Part shown: one piece after another, positions 17,764 to 26,122 of the stretch
Layout: every line of letters starts with the position of its first letter
How positions within the stretch are numbered: position 1 is the stretch's first letter
Assembly (NCBI RefSeq): GCF_025517535.1
Contig: NZ_JAOPKC010000007.1
Location: 52,112-116,111 of the forward strand
DNA length: 64,000 bases
Reading direction: 5' to 3'
DNA from: Halapricum hydrolyticum
GTDB taxonomy: Archaea > Halobacteriota > Halobacteria > Halobacteriales > Haloarculaceae
Position numbers and translations under genes: made by a program
Notes under the pieces: generated by a model
What the model saw: only the letters and a program-made list of their open reading frames with translations
What the model was told of the DNA's origin: nothing
The model's database searches: none

Positions 17764-18567
17764 TTACTGCTTGGGATCGTGGGCGGTCAGCAACCCTTCT
17801 GCCATGAGCCGCCGAGCGATGACGACCAGCCCATTCCCGAATCCTTCGCCGAATATCGCTTGTTCTTCCTTGGTGTCTGTCATGAGTGAACTCACGAGGA
17901 TCGTCGAGCGGTCGACCAGCAGGAGCCTGCCGATTGCCGTCTCGTCTGCAGTAGCATTCTCACCGTGTAACCACTCTAACCCAGAGATGAATGTCATAGC
18001 GTCCGGCACGGCCGTCTGGATCTGCTCTTGAAGCGACTCCGTCAGCGCGCCGATGAGAAGGTCGACCCCATTGCCGACCTCGTTGAGGGTGGCAACGAGG
18101 TCCTCGGTCAGCAGTGACTCGTCGCCCAGGACCAGTACGACCTCCTCGGATGCGTCCTCGATGAGTTGGTCCGTCCGATTTTCGATCGCGTCCCGTCCGG
18201 ACATCGCCCATATCTGCTGGACGGGAGTCTCGTCTTTGTGCTCGACGATTTCGACCGTGTCCAGCGCATCGTGGAGTCGCTCGACGCGGTTTTCGTACTG
18301 GTCGCGCAGGGTCTCGGTCGCCTCGTCGAGTGGAACCGCCCGGAATTGCTGGGGGCTCGAGTGCTGAATCTCGACCAGACCTTGTGCCTCCAGCACGCGA
18401 ATCGCGTCGTACACCCGCGTCCGAGGAACCTCCGTCATCTCACTCAATTGCTTCGCTGTACCCGTGTGGAGACGGGACAAGCCGACGAAGCATCGCGCCT
18501 CGTACTCTTTCAAGCCGAGTTGCTGGAGGACTTCGATCGCTTCCTCCAGACTATTATTAGTGGTCAT
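17764..18567 (-). CDS. TrmB-family transcriptional regulator
   Basis: A 267-residue regulator. Residues 1-80 form the TrmB winged helix (LGLKEYEARCFVGLSRLHTGTAKQLSEMTEVPRTRVYDAIRVLEAQGLVEI). A coiled segment (TLRDQYENRVERLHDALDTVE) leads to a C-terminal domain of about 150 residues that lacks the classic TrmB sugar-binding sequence and has a PLD-like alpha/beta pattern (EEVVLVLGDESLLTEDLVATLNEV). The start at 18567 (MTTNNSLEEAIEVLQQLG) matches the family; the ORF extends further without similarity. It is divergent from a truncated paralogue at 18956, with a 388-base space between them. Confidence 0.88.
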   Translation of the reverse strand: MTTNNSLEEAIEVLQQLGLKEYEARCFVGLSRLHTGTAKQLSEMTEVPRTRVYDAIRVLEAQGLVEIQHSSPQQFRAVPLDEATETLRDQYENRVERLHDALDTVEIVEHKDETPVQQIWAMSGRDAIENRTDQLIEDASEEVVLVLGDESLLTEDLVATLNEVGNGVDLLIGALTESLQEQIQTAVPDAMTFISGLEWLHGENATADETAIGRLLLVDRSTILVSSLMTDTKEEQAIFGEGFGNGLVVIARRLMAEGLLTAHDPKQ

Positions 18568-18955
18568 GTGTCCCAACCTCACGGGGAGTTCCCCGGCGAT
18601 TCTCTGAACGTTCGCTCCCGACACGGATAGGCATTGTCACTCCTGTCATGACGGCTAGTGCGGATGAGACGTGACAGGGGGAATATAAGCGTCCGAATCC
18701 GCCGCAGAGACGCCCTTTCGAATTCGTTGTGATTTTTTCAGTTACAATAGATGGTCCAGGATTGTACCGCGTCAAAGCATAGATAAACTAGAAATCGAAA
18801 AGTAACCCGTTTAATCACAAAAGAGATATACCGGGTGGAAGCTAATCCTTCCATCGGCACGCAGTTCAGTTCAGTGTCCCAACCACCGTACTGTTGCGTG
18901 CCGGCCCAGCCACTCTCCGTGGCTGGGCTCACAATGACCCACATCCACCTGATCG
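18568..18955. other. 388-base divergent intergenic region between TrmB genes
   Basis: No gene is seen. For the minus-strand TrmB gene a TATA-like element (minus strand cttatatt, near 18681-18690) lies about 115 bases before the start. Toward the plus-strand gene the DNA is A/T-rich from about 18730 to 18835, then GC-rich up to the start codon. Regulators of this kind are often autoregulated, but no clear palindrome could be picked out by eye. Confidence 0.5.
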
Positions 18956-19450
18956 ATGAGCAGTGATCCGATCGAAGATCCACAGACCGCCGCGATCGAG
19001 CAACTCGAACGGTTCGGGTTGAGTGCCTACGCCGCGCGGACGTTCGTCGCACTTGCCAGCCTCGGCACGGGGACTGCCAGAGACGTCAGCCAGGTGTCAG
19101 AGGTGCCCCGCACCAGAGTATACGATGCGATCGACGAGTTACACGACCGGGGACTCGTCGATATCCTCCAAGCCTCGCCCAAGCAGTTCTGGGCGATCTC
19201 CGCCGAAACCGCGAGTCGGACGTTCGAACACGAACTCCAGCACCGCACGGAAATCCTCCAGACGGCGCTGAGTGAAATCGAACCCGTCGAACGTCGGGCC
19301 GAACAGCGCGGCGTCTGGACGGTCGACGGACAGACTGCGGTCACGGAACGCGTCTTGGAGTTCTTCGCCGGCGCGGACGATGAAATCGTCTACATGACTG
19401 TCGAAGACCTCCTCACCGAGGACCTGATCGAGGGTTTCAACAAGGCCTAA
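18956..19450 (+). pseudogene. Truncated TrmB-family regulator
   Basis: A 164-residue paralogue of the TrmB protein at 17764-18567. It keeps the winged helix (FGLSAYAARTFVALASLGTGTARDVSQVSEVPRTRVYDAI), the coiled linker and the first strand-helix of the effector domain, then stops at LTEDLIEGFNKA. The full-length copy continues for about 110 residues from the equivalent LTEDLVATLNEV. The 93 bases after the stop do not resume the missing domain in any frame I checked. It may still make a DNA-binding protein without ligand control, so a functional short regulator is possible; I call it a pseudogene because of the abrupt loss. Confidence 0.7.
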
Positions 19451-19543
19451 CAGCTCTGAACAGCCGCATTGGAGGCAGGAGGGTTTCGCCCGCTTCGGAC
19501 GCCACTGGCGAGGTATTTGTCCCTGCTCTACCATGACTGAGAC

Positions 19544-20263
19544 ATGTCCCGAAACTCGTTTCGCACGTCGACTGGGCGGTCGGTCACCGCGGTCACCGCC
19601 GACGAGATGCGAGACGTCGACCGTGACGCCGTCGAGGATGTCGGGTTACAGTTACTCCAGATGATGGAGAATGCAGGTCGTATACTTGCCTGGCACGTAC
19701 GTGACGTTCGAGAGAGCGACGTGGTGGTTGTTGCTGGGAACGGTGGGAACGGCGGTGGTGGACTCACCTGTGCACGACACCTCGCTAATAGAGATGTCCC
19801 CGTTCGAGTGGTTCTGGACAGACCATCAGAGGAACTGAGTGGCGCGGCGGCTCACCAGTACCACATTCTCGACGAGATGGGTGTCTCAGTCACTTCCGGT
19901 GTCGAATCACTCGCCGACGTCGCCGAACGGACAACCATCGTCGACGCACTGATCGGCTACGGACTCAGTGGTGACGTCCGGCCACCGGCGGATGCGTACA
20001 TCGACCGGATGAATGGCCTATCTGGTCCGACTGTCTCACTCGACGTTCCGTCCGGTATCGACGCTACTTCTGGCGAGCCACTGGGCGAGGCAGTTTCGCC
20101 AGCCCGCACGGTCACCCTTGCTCTTCCGAAAACGGGGCTCGATGCCCTTGCAGGGAAGCTTTATCTCGCGGATATCAGTATCCCTCGAACCGTGTACGAG
20201 CGGCTCGGAATAGAGTATGAACCGCCGTTCGGAGACGACGACTGGATTCGACTTGAACAGTGA
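19544..20263 (+). CDS. nnrE: NAD(P)H-hydrate epimerase (YjeF_N domain)
   Basis: A 239-residue YjeF N-terminal domain protein, which epimerises damaged NADHX/NADPHX so that a dehydratase can repair it. Seen: TADEMRDVDRDAVEDVGLQLLQMMENAG at the start, the phosphate/nucleotide loop VVVVAGNGGNGGGGLTCARHL, the catalytic-region DALIGYGLSGDVRPPADAYIDRMN, and SLDVPSGIDATSGEP. Most archaeal Nnr proteins are fused to the ADP-dependent dehydratase domain (NnrD); here only the epimerase half is present and it ends naturally. No nnrD is in the window. Confidence 0.9.
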   Translation: MSRNSFRTSTGRSVTAVTADEMRDVDRDAVEDVGLQLLQMMENAGRILAWHVRDVRESDVVVVAGNGGNGGGGLTCARHLANRDVPVRVVLDRPSEELSGAAAHQYHILDEMGVSVTSGVESLADVAERTTIVDALIGYGLSGDVRPPADAYIDRMNGLSGPTVSLDVPSGIDATSGEPLGEAVSPARTVTLALPKTGLDALAGKLYLADISIPRTVYERLGIEYEPPFGDDDWIRLEQ

Positions 20264-20338
20264 GCAGGCGTCGCTTCTGTGTGACGTCGTTGCGGGGCCC
20301 TTCGCTTCTTGAAGTCCGTAGTTACGCTACTGGTTCGC

Positions 20339-20482
20339 ATGATTCGTGTCGGCAGGGGGACACCGGATTTCACGCTCCCTGGAGCAGCCTCCGGGACAGT
20401 CGAAATGCAGGGATTCTCGGAATACACGGGTCAGGGCTGGACAGTGGTCCCAGCTATTCTTTCAATTTTCAAAAGAATACCG
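20339..20482 (+). pseudogene. Peroxiredoxin gene fragment, N-terminal
   Basis: From the ATG at 20339 the frame reads like the start of a haloarchaeal AhpC/TSA peroxiredoxin: VGRGTPDFTLPGAASG, then SEYTGQGWTVV. After that it degenerates (PAILSIFKRIP) just before the resolving/peroxidatic Cys region. It stops being recognisable a few bases before the left hairpin of the TnpB element (20492). A matching C-terminal fragment lies at 22689-22886. No peroxidatic Cys is retained, so it is not functional. Confidence 0.65.
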
Positions 20483-20491
20483 AGGCGGATT

Positions 20492-20513
20492 CCCCGCCCC
20501 ACCGTGGGCGGGG
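20492..20513 (+). repeat. Left-end hairpin of the TnpB element
   Basis: A perfect 8-bp stem (CCCCGCCC / GGGCGGGG) with loop CACCGT. The right-end hairpin at 21830-21851 has the same six-base loop with a different but fully paired stem. Subterminal hairpins of this type are the recognition structures of IS200/IS605-family ends. Confidence 0.75.
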
Positions 20514-20578
20514 TTGAAGCCGACACGCTGTGACACAAACCACTCGCTATTAAGTACCTCTCTTGTTTATTGAAGGGT

Positions 20579-21799
20579 GTGGCAGACGATGAGTATCTGA
20601 GACGTACCGCGATTACCCGCCCCATCCTTACCGACGAGCAACAGGAGTTGCTCGACGCGACAATCGGCGAGTGGAAGACTGCCTGCAACATCAGTAGCCG
20701 AATCGGATGGGACCACGGGGAAACGCGGAAAACCTATCTCCAGGACCTCACATACGATGACGTGCGCGAGGAGACCCATCTCGGGAGTCAGCACGTCATT
20801 CTCGCCACCCACCAAGCCGCAGCCGCGCTTTCGGGTGTCGAGGAAATCGAAGATCTAGACGAAGACTACAAAACATCCCGACCAACGTTCACTAGCAACA
20901 CGGTAAAATACGACACGCGGACGATGACGCTGTTCGATGACAGCTCAGTCTCACTGACCACCGTCGATGGCCGGATTCGATGTGGCCTGAACCTCCCGGA
21001 CGAAAAAGACGGCTATCAGCACGCCTACCTCGAAGACGACGACTGGGAGATGACAGAATCCACGCTCTCGAAGCGTGACGGGGAGTACTATTTGCATCTC
21101 GGTTTCCGAAAGGACAAACCGGCGAAGCAGGTTGCGGTGCAAGATGACGACGAGGACAGGACAGTTCTCGGCGTTGATCTCGGCATCGTCAACATCGCCA
21201 CCACCAGCACAGCGTACTTCGCCTCCGGCAGAGAACTCCGGCACCAGCATCGAGAGTTCGAGCGGATTCGCGGCGAACTTCAGCAGACGGGGACACAGTC
21301 GGCCCATCGAACTATGCAGCAGATGAATGGCCGAGAGTCACGGTACGTCCGCGATCAACTGCATCAGGTTGCGAATCGGATTCTCCAAGAAGCACTCGAC
21401 CATGACTGTGAGTACATCGCGTTCGAGAATCTGAAACACATCCGAGAGCGTGCGCCGCCTATCAAAGAGTTCCACCAGTGGGCGCACCGTCAACTCGTTG
21501 ACCTCGTCGAGTATAAGGCCGAGGCCGAAGGCATCTGTGTGGAGTTTGTGTCACCTCGAAATACGTCGCGGCGGTGCCCTGAGTGCGGGCATACGAGTGA
21601 GGGGAACCGTGTACGGCAGGCCGAGTTCGAGTGTGAATCGTGCGGTGCGACGCAGAACGCGGATTACGTGGGTGCGAAGAATGTCGGATGGCGGTTTGTC
21701 CGCCGGGGCCTACAGTCGTCTCGGCGGACGGGCGACAGTCAACTCGCTCTGAAGTCAGGAACAGTGACGCCGAATCGGGGATTTGTCCCGTCCGACTGA
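20579..21799 (+). CDS. tnpB: TnpB, RNA-guided endonuclease of an IS1341-type element
   Basis: A 406-residue TnpB, the ancestor-type relative of Cas12 that cuts DNA under guidance of an RNA made from the element's right end. The split RuvC site is complete: first Asp in VLGVDLGIVNIAT, Glu in YIAFENLKHIRER, last Asp in TQNADYVGAKNVG. The zinc finger has CPEC and CESC. A TTG at 20570 opens the frame; the GTG at 20579 (VADDEYLRRTAITRP) matches the usual haloarchaeal N-terminus and is preferred. Its 3' end lies 31 bases before the right-end hairpin, so a guide RNA overlapping the gene end is expected. Confidence 0.88.
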   Translation: MADDEYLRRTAITRPILTDEQQELLDATIGEWKTACNISSRIGWDHGETRKTYLQDLTYDDVREETHLGSQHVILATHQAAAALSGVEEIEDLDEDYKTSRPTFTSNTVKYDTRTMTLFDDSSVSLTTVDGRIRCGLNLPDEKDGYQHAYLEDDDWEMTESTLSKRDGEYYLHLGFRKDKPAKQVAVQDDDEDRTVLGVDLGIVNIATTSTAYFASGRELRHQHREFERIRGELQQTGTQSAHRTMQQMNGRESRYVRDQLHQVANRILQEALDHDCEYIAFENLKHIRERAPPIKEFHQWAHRQLVDLVEYKAEAEGICVEFVSPRNTSRRCPECGHTSEGNRVRQAEFECESCGATQNADYVGAKNVGWRFVRRGLQSSRRTGDSQLALKSGTVTPNRGFVPSD

Positions 21800-21829
21800 G
21801 TGTTGGCAGAGGCCGAGTTCACTGACAAG

Positions 21830-21851
21830 CCCCGCGCCACCGTGCGCGGGG
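21830..21851 (+). repeat. Right-end hairpin of the TnpB element
   Basis: A perfect 8-bp stem (CCCCGCGC / GCGCGGGG) with loop CACCGT, identical to the left-end loop. Two stem pairs differ between ends and both are compensated. By analogy with studied TnpB systems, the guide RNA should run through or end near this structure. Confidence 0.72.
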
Positions 21852-22064
21852 CAGTTGACCCGACTAAGTTGTCGTAGAACTATTCGTATGGCTTGAGTTC
21901 AGACGACTATCTGGTGACTCCTCCTGTACGTAGGTGCGCGTACGTATCGGCCACCGGTGCTGACGAACACACAGATTCGTCGTGTTGTGACTGTATTTAC
22001 CAATACTATTAAATGGGTGACTATGGGGGTTGTTATAGTTCCACACAAAAATGAGGACTATTGT

Positions 22065-22673
22065 ATGACACTCTCTTTATCAGGAAACGAACTACACCAA
22101 TCCGCAGAAGATCCTGAAGAGGTGGCGTACGACCCGGAGTCAAGTCGATACGATCTCTACGAATGCTCAAGCTGTGATAACGTCGTCCTCGCGGTCGGAC
22201 GCGACGAACCGGCGATGTCCTGTCACGACCAGCCGATGGAGCGCGTGAGGGACGGAGAGATGAGTGTGAAGCCCCCGGATATCGAACAGGTGTTGCTCCA
22301 GGCGTTCGGCCTTCCGAAGGCCGGCAACGACATCTGTCTGCGTGTCATCAGCGACGGGCCGCTATCCGCAAACGAGGTCGCCGAATCGATGGGCTACGAC
22401 CGAAGTACGGTCACGCGGTATCTCAATAATCTCGTTGACCTGGGTCTGCTCCGGCGATCAGAGTTGAACCGCGAGGGTGGCGGCGTGGTCTACGTATACC
22501 ACTCGGTTGATCTTGAACAGAGTCGACGCGAGACGCTGATTGGGTTATATATTTGGGCCGGTGAAGCAGCCGCACTAATCGAGGACGCCAACGCGACGAA
22601 ACGGGACTCTCTCGACGAGAACCCTGACCAGAAGCCACCGGGCGTGTTCTGGGACTCGTCCGGCAATAAATAA
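22065..22673 (+). CDS. Cys-containing HTH transcriptional regulator
   Basis: A 202-residue two-part regulator. The N-terminal 60 residues carry a small Cys/His metal or thiol motif (YECSSCDNVV, then MSCHDQPME). Residues about 80-150 are a winged helix (PLSANEVAESMGYDRSTVTRYLNNLVDLGLLRRSELNREGGGVVYVY), and the C-terminus is helical (LIGLYIWAGEAAALIEDANAT). The start at 22065 is chosen because the paralogue at 40163-40765 begins at the equivalent point. Reading upstream from 21957 adds a segment without counterpart. Cys spacing suggests a redox or metal sensor; this is inference. It lies next to peroxiredoxin remnants and a thioredoxin-reductase-like gene. Confidence 0.85.
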   Translation: MTLSLSGNELHQSAEDPEEVAYDPESSRYDLYECSSCDNVVLAVGRDEPAMSCHDQPMERVRDGEMSVKPPDIEQVLLQAFGLPKAGNDICLRVISDGPLSANEVAESMGYDRSTVTRYLNNLVDLGLLRRSELNREGGGVVYVYHSVDLEQSRRETLIGLYIWAGEAAALIEDANATKRDSLDENPDQKPPGVFWDSSGNK

Positions 22674-22688
22674 CAGAGAGTGTTGTAA

Positions 22689-22886
22689 TCGGTCTCACAC
22701 CTTGACAACGGTGCTCTTGGGGTTGTCTCTGCGTTCGTAGTTGACGAGTGCGATAACGAGGCGAAGACACAGTGCGAGAAGGTACTAACGGAGAAATCCG
22801 AGAACCATCGCGAGGTCTCGCGTCGGGCTATGTTCGTCGTCGATGCCGATCGTGTCATCCAGTGTGTGGGCAGTTCGCAGTCCTGA
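22689..22886 (+). pseudogene. Peroxiredoxin gene fragment, C-terminal
   Basis: An open stretch without a start codon. It includes SENHREVSRRAMFVVDADR followed by VIQCVGSSQS, then a stop at 22884-22886. It resembles the last third of AhpC/TSA peroxiredoxins (the 'FVVD-DG-IRY' strand after a variable acidic helix). It lacks the final helix, and its partner N-terminal piece is at 20339-20482. About 45-50 middle residues, including the active site, are missing from both pieces. Confidence 0.55.
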
Positions 22887-22999
22887 CGAACCGCCTGGCC
22901 TCGACGTGTTGCGGAAGGCGACGAACTGTCGGGACGACGAGTGTGCTATCGACGAATCCAAAGAGTCAGTCTAACCGCTCTGCATCCGCTGGAACGGTT

Positions 23000-24022
23000 T
23001 CACTTCCCGTACGTGTGGAAGTCGACGGCCTGTTCGAGCAGTTCGTCCGGAATCCCGGGAACCTCTTCAGAACGCACCGGTCCCTGCTCCTCGAGGAGTT
23101 CGGGGTCTCTCGGGAAGTCTCGGAGCTGGAAGTGGACGTCGATTCCGGCTTTTGCGCCCTGACCGAGGGCGACTGGAATCTGATTGTGGCCCGGCGTACA
23201 GTCGCCGACGGCGTAGACGTGGTCGACTGACGTCCGCCCGTGGTCGTCCACCTCGATCGTGCCGTCGTCGTTGATGTCACACCCGAGCTCCCTGGCGAGC
23301 CCGTTGTTGTATTCGGCGCCGTACATTGCGAAGCCGCCTTTGTACTCCCGGACAGTCCCGTCCTCAAACTCGAGGGCTTTCAGCCAGCCGTCCTCGCCGT
23401 TCTGGATCCCCGAGACATCGTCGTGTATGACGTCGATCGGGTGATTCTCGAGCATCTCGGCGGTCTTCTCACTCCACTCGGGATCGTTACCGCGAGTGAG
23501 CAGGTCGACCTCGTCGGTGAAATTCAGCATGATGCCCGCGACGTGTGCGGCGCTCTCGGCATGTCCCATTACGTACACCGGTTCGTCGACGAACATGTGG
23601 GCGTCACAGTGCAGACAGTAGTGGAGGCCGCGGCCGGTTCGCGGCAGTGGCGGCTCCGGCCGAACGTCGTTGAACCCGGTCGCGAGAACGACACGGTTCG
23701 CCTCGTACTCCGCGCTGTTGCCGGAGAGCCGAATTCCGTCCGAGTCGGGTCGCGAACAGCTCGTGACCATGTCGCGGTGGATATCACACCCGTACCCCGT
23801 AAGCTGTTCTTGCCCGATGCCGAGAAACTCCGCCCCACTCGTCTCCTCTTTCACGCCCAGGAGGTTGTGGACCTCCTGCATCATCGCCGCTCGTCCGCCA
23901 CCACGGTTGACGACGGCCGTATCGTGTCCGAGTCGCGTGCTGTAGAGTGCTGCTGTCATTCCGGCGGGCCCGCCGCCGATCACGACGACTTCGTACTCGT
24001 GGAGTTTGGCCTCGTCGCTCAT
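23000..24022 (-). CDS. Thioredoxin-reductase-like NAD(P)/FAD oxidoreductase
   Basis: A 340-residue low-molecular-weight flavoprotein. The FAD motif is at the N-terminus (VVVIGGGPAGMTAALYSTRLG). The central NAD(P)-binding domain has the redox-active pair CLHC (in YCLHCDAHMF) where classic thioredoxin reductases have CATC. A second nucleotide motif is YVMGHAESAAHVAGI, and the FAD-closing motif is VDHVYAVGDCTPGHNQIPVALGQGAKAG. It probably reduces thioredoxin-, glutaredoxin- or peroxiredoxin-type partners. The C-terminal extension (EEVPGIPDELLEQAVDFHTYGK) is longer than usual. The ATG at 24022 starts the family sequence; earlier in-frame codons do not match. Confidence 0.88.
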   Translation of the reverse strand: MSDEAKLHEYEVVVIGGGPAGMTAALYSTRLGHDTAVVNRGGGRAAMMQEVHNLLGVKEETSGAEFLGIGQEQLTGYGCDIHRDMVTSCSRPDSDGIRLSGNSAEYEANRVVLATGFNDVRPEPPLPRTGRGLHYCLHCDAHMFVDEPVYVMGHAESAAHVAGIMLNFTDEVDLLTRGNDPEWSEKTAEMLENHPIDVIHDDVSGIQNGEDGWLKALEFEDGTVREYKGGFAMYGAEYNNGLARELGCDINDDGTIEVDDHGRTSVDHVYAVGDCTPGHNQIPVALGQGAKAGIDVHFQLRDFPRDPELLEEQGPVRSEEVPGIPDELLEQAVDFHTYGK

Positions 24023-24175
24023 GCACTGAACGATGCAGCCGACAGTAAAATAGCTACGCTCGGCGGCAGTCTCTCGTCGGTTCGCTGTCCGAGAGACAGA
24101 TCCCAATGAGTACTATTCCGGATCGATCGCCGGATGACAGGCGATCGCGCCGACGAACCGGTACAGCAATCACTC

Positions 24176-24970
24176 TCAGTCGCCGGGTTCGTCGATAGTG
24201 ACGTCGTTGCGGGACTCGTGGAGCGATGCACAGATCGTCGCCTGGCCCTCGATGTTCGAGACGGCGAGGCGGGCGTCCCGAAGGGAGAACTCGAACGCCT
24301 CGGGCTCCGGGTCTAGCGGCGAACCGTCTCGGTCGGCGAACAGGCGGTCGGTCCCGTCCGTGACGAGACCGGTCGCCCTGGCCTTCTCGAGGTACTCGGA
24401 TAGCGGTTCGCGCGGAGCAGTGACCGTCAGCACCCCGTCCCGAACCGAGACCGCCACCGCAGCTGATCGGAATTCGAGGTCGATGTCGTCCCGCGTCAGC
24501 GACACAATCTGGTCGGGGTCGAGACCGGAGTCCCGGAGTGCCCGGATCGCGTCGTACTGTCGGGCGAACCGCGCCTTCTCGTCCAGCTTCCGCCGAACGT
24601 CAGCGATGCCGTCTTCGGCGTCCTCGAAGATCGATTCGAAGGACTGTTCCCGGTTAACGCCGGTCGTGATCTGCTCGCCGTGCATGTGGTCCGGCAAGCG
24701 AACGGTGACGTCGGTGACGCCCGGGAGCGCCCGCACTTCGTCGCGGATACCCGTCGCCATCATCCACGCGAACGCGGGCGAACACCAGGCCGTCGGCAGG
24801 ACGAACGTGACGGTCACCGATCCGCCGTCGATGTCTATGTCGTCGATGTACTGTAACTCGACGATCGAGCGGTCGAGTTCGGGATCGTTGACCCTGTCGA
24901 GACGTTCGCGGATGGCGTCGGGATCGACGGGCGTCTCCGTCGCGTCCGCGGGTGAGTCTGTCGTTCCCAT
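24176..24970 (-). CDS. DUF59/MIP18-like iron-sulfur assembly protein with extra domain
   Basis: A 264-residue protein. Residues about 15-105 form a DUF59 (MIP18) domain used in iron-sulfur cluster maturation: AIRERLDRVNDPELDRSIVELQ, then FVLPTAWCSPAFAWMM with the conserved Cys, and a ferredoxin-like end. The remaining 150 residues are helical plus a small beta region and have no known function. Proteins of this kind lie beside the amidohydrolase and alcohol dehydrogenase genes in bacterial propane/acetone monooxygenase operons, where they are thought to help mature the diiron enzyme. The amidohydrolase gene is 3 bases upstream, so the two form an operon. Confidence 0.85.
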   Translation of the reverse strand: MGTTDSPADATETPVDPDAIRERLDRVNDPELDRSIVELQYIDDIDIDGGSVTVTFVLPTAWCSPAFAWMMATGIRDEVRALPGVTDVTVRLPDHMHGEQITTGVNREQSFESIFEDAEDGIADVRRKLDEKARFARQYDAIRALRDSGLDPDQIVSLTRDDIDLEFRSAAVAVSVRDGVLTVTAPREPLSEYLEKARATGLVTDGTDRLFADRDGSPLDPEPEAFEFSLRDARLAVSNIEGQATICASLHESRNDVTIDEPGD

Positions 24971-24973
24971 GGA

Positions 24974-26026
24974 TCAGTCCGCCGAGGCCTCCTCGTAGGT
25001 ATCTCCGAGATCGAACTCCCGACTGATCGCGTCGTCCTTGAACTGTTCTTTCTTCGCCTCGATGTCGATATCGTACAGTCGCGCAGCGTTCTCGCCCATG
25101 AACTTGCGCTTGACCTCCGGGGAGAGTTCGACGCCATACTCGGCGCGTTCGTCCTGGGTCAGTTCGGCGTCCATGACTGCGGGGATGAGCCAGTCGGGCT
25201 CCCAGATGGCGTAGTCGCTGCCGAAGAGAATGTTGTCCTCGCCGACCCAGAACAGCAGTTCCCCCATCATCTCGGCGAACTTCCGGGGACGGCTCTGGGC
25301 AAACGGAGCCGCGACGGCGAGGCCGCCGTACACGTTGGTCTCCTGGGTCGCGATGTGACAGAAGTCGTCAACCCGCGGGAAGCCGATGTGCTCGACGATG
25401 AAGTTGAGTTCCGGGAACGAGGACGCGGCGTCGTCGACGTCGCCCACGTCGAAGGCGTCGCGGTTCAGCGGCCGGATGGTCGGCCCCTTGTGCGCGTGAA
25501 TGTTCTCAATGCCGAGTTCGACGCACTTATCGAGGAAGCGAAAGGCCTCGTCGCTGTCGAGGCGCCAGCCCTTCGAGTCGCCGCGCCACTCCGCCGTGTA
25601 GAGCTTCACGCCCTGGATGTCGTAGTCATCCTTGAGCCGTTCGAGGTGCGCGATGCCCTCGTCGCCGTCCCGGGGGTCAAAACTCCCGTTCAGCACGAAC
25701 CGCTCGGGATATTCCTCGGCGAGCTCGGCGTTCTGGCCAGTCGTGTTGAACCCCTCGTCGTAAAAGTCCGTCAGGTACGTCGGCTGGAAGATGCCCATGT
25801 CGACGTAGCCGTCACGGAAGAGGTCCTCGACCATCCGTTCGGCCCCGTAGTTCCGATACGTGTCCATGTCCCACTGCTCCTCCTCGGGCGTGAATCCCGT
25901 GTGATAATCGTGGAAGCACTGGATGAACTGTTCGCCGCCCTCGTGGATGATGTTCTCCTCCCTGGCGTCCCAGAGGTGGATGTGCCCGTCGATCACGAAC
26001 ACGTCCTCGCCATTGTGTGTGTACAT
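24974..26026 (-). CDS. Amidohydrolase-2 family metal-dependent hydrolase
   Basis: A 350-residue TIM-barrel hydrolase/decarboxylase of the amidohydrolase-related (ACMSD-like) superfamily. Metal site: HxH in VIDGHIHLWD, a barrel His in NIHAHKGPT, a further His in FIVEHIGFPR and the catalytic Asp in LFGSDYAIWE. The family includes 2-amino-3-carboxymuconate semialdehyde decarboxylase; the version beside propane monooxygenases has no proven reaction. The ATG at 26026 (MYTHNGEDVFVIDGH) fits better than the far one at 26077. It shares a 96-base divergent promoter region with the alcohol dehydrogenase gene and is followed at once by the DUF59 gene. Confidence 0.87.
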   Translation of the reverse strand: MYTHNGEDVFVIDGHIHLWDAREENIIHEGGEQFIQCFHDYHTGFTPEEEQWDMDTYRNYGAERMVEDLFRDGYVDMGIFQPTYLTDFYDEGFNTTGQNAELAEEYPERFVLNGSFDPRDGDEGIAHLERLKDDYDIQGVKLYTAEWRGDSKGWRLDSDEAFRFLDKCVELGIENIHAHKGPTIRPLNRDAFDVGDVDDAASSFPELNFIVEHIGFPRVDDFCHIATQETNVYGGLAVAAPFAQSRPRKFAEMMGELLFWVGEDNILFGSDYAIWEPDWLIPAVMDAELTQDERAEYGVELSPEVKRKFMGENAARLYDIDIEAKKEQFKDDAISREFDLGDTYEEASAD

Positions 26027-26122
26027 GGCTTTTGTACCATGGTAACACACACCGATAGTCGTTTTACCAATACTCATAGGCAGACCGCTTAGGCCGGTCG
26101 ACAGCGTCGTGACAGACGGACC

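Larger units (their letters stand above)
20492..21851 (+). mobile_element. IS1341-type (TnpB-only) element
   Basis: A TnpB gene bracketed by paired hairpins with identical loops (CACCGT), at 20492-20513 and 21830-21851. No TnpA (Y1 HUH transposase) gene is present, so it could move only with help from elsewhere. The true ends extend somewhat beyond the hairpins; I cannot fix them because this family makes no target duplication. The element separates two peroxiredoxin fragments. Confidence 0.75.
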
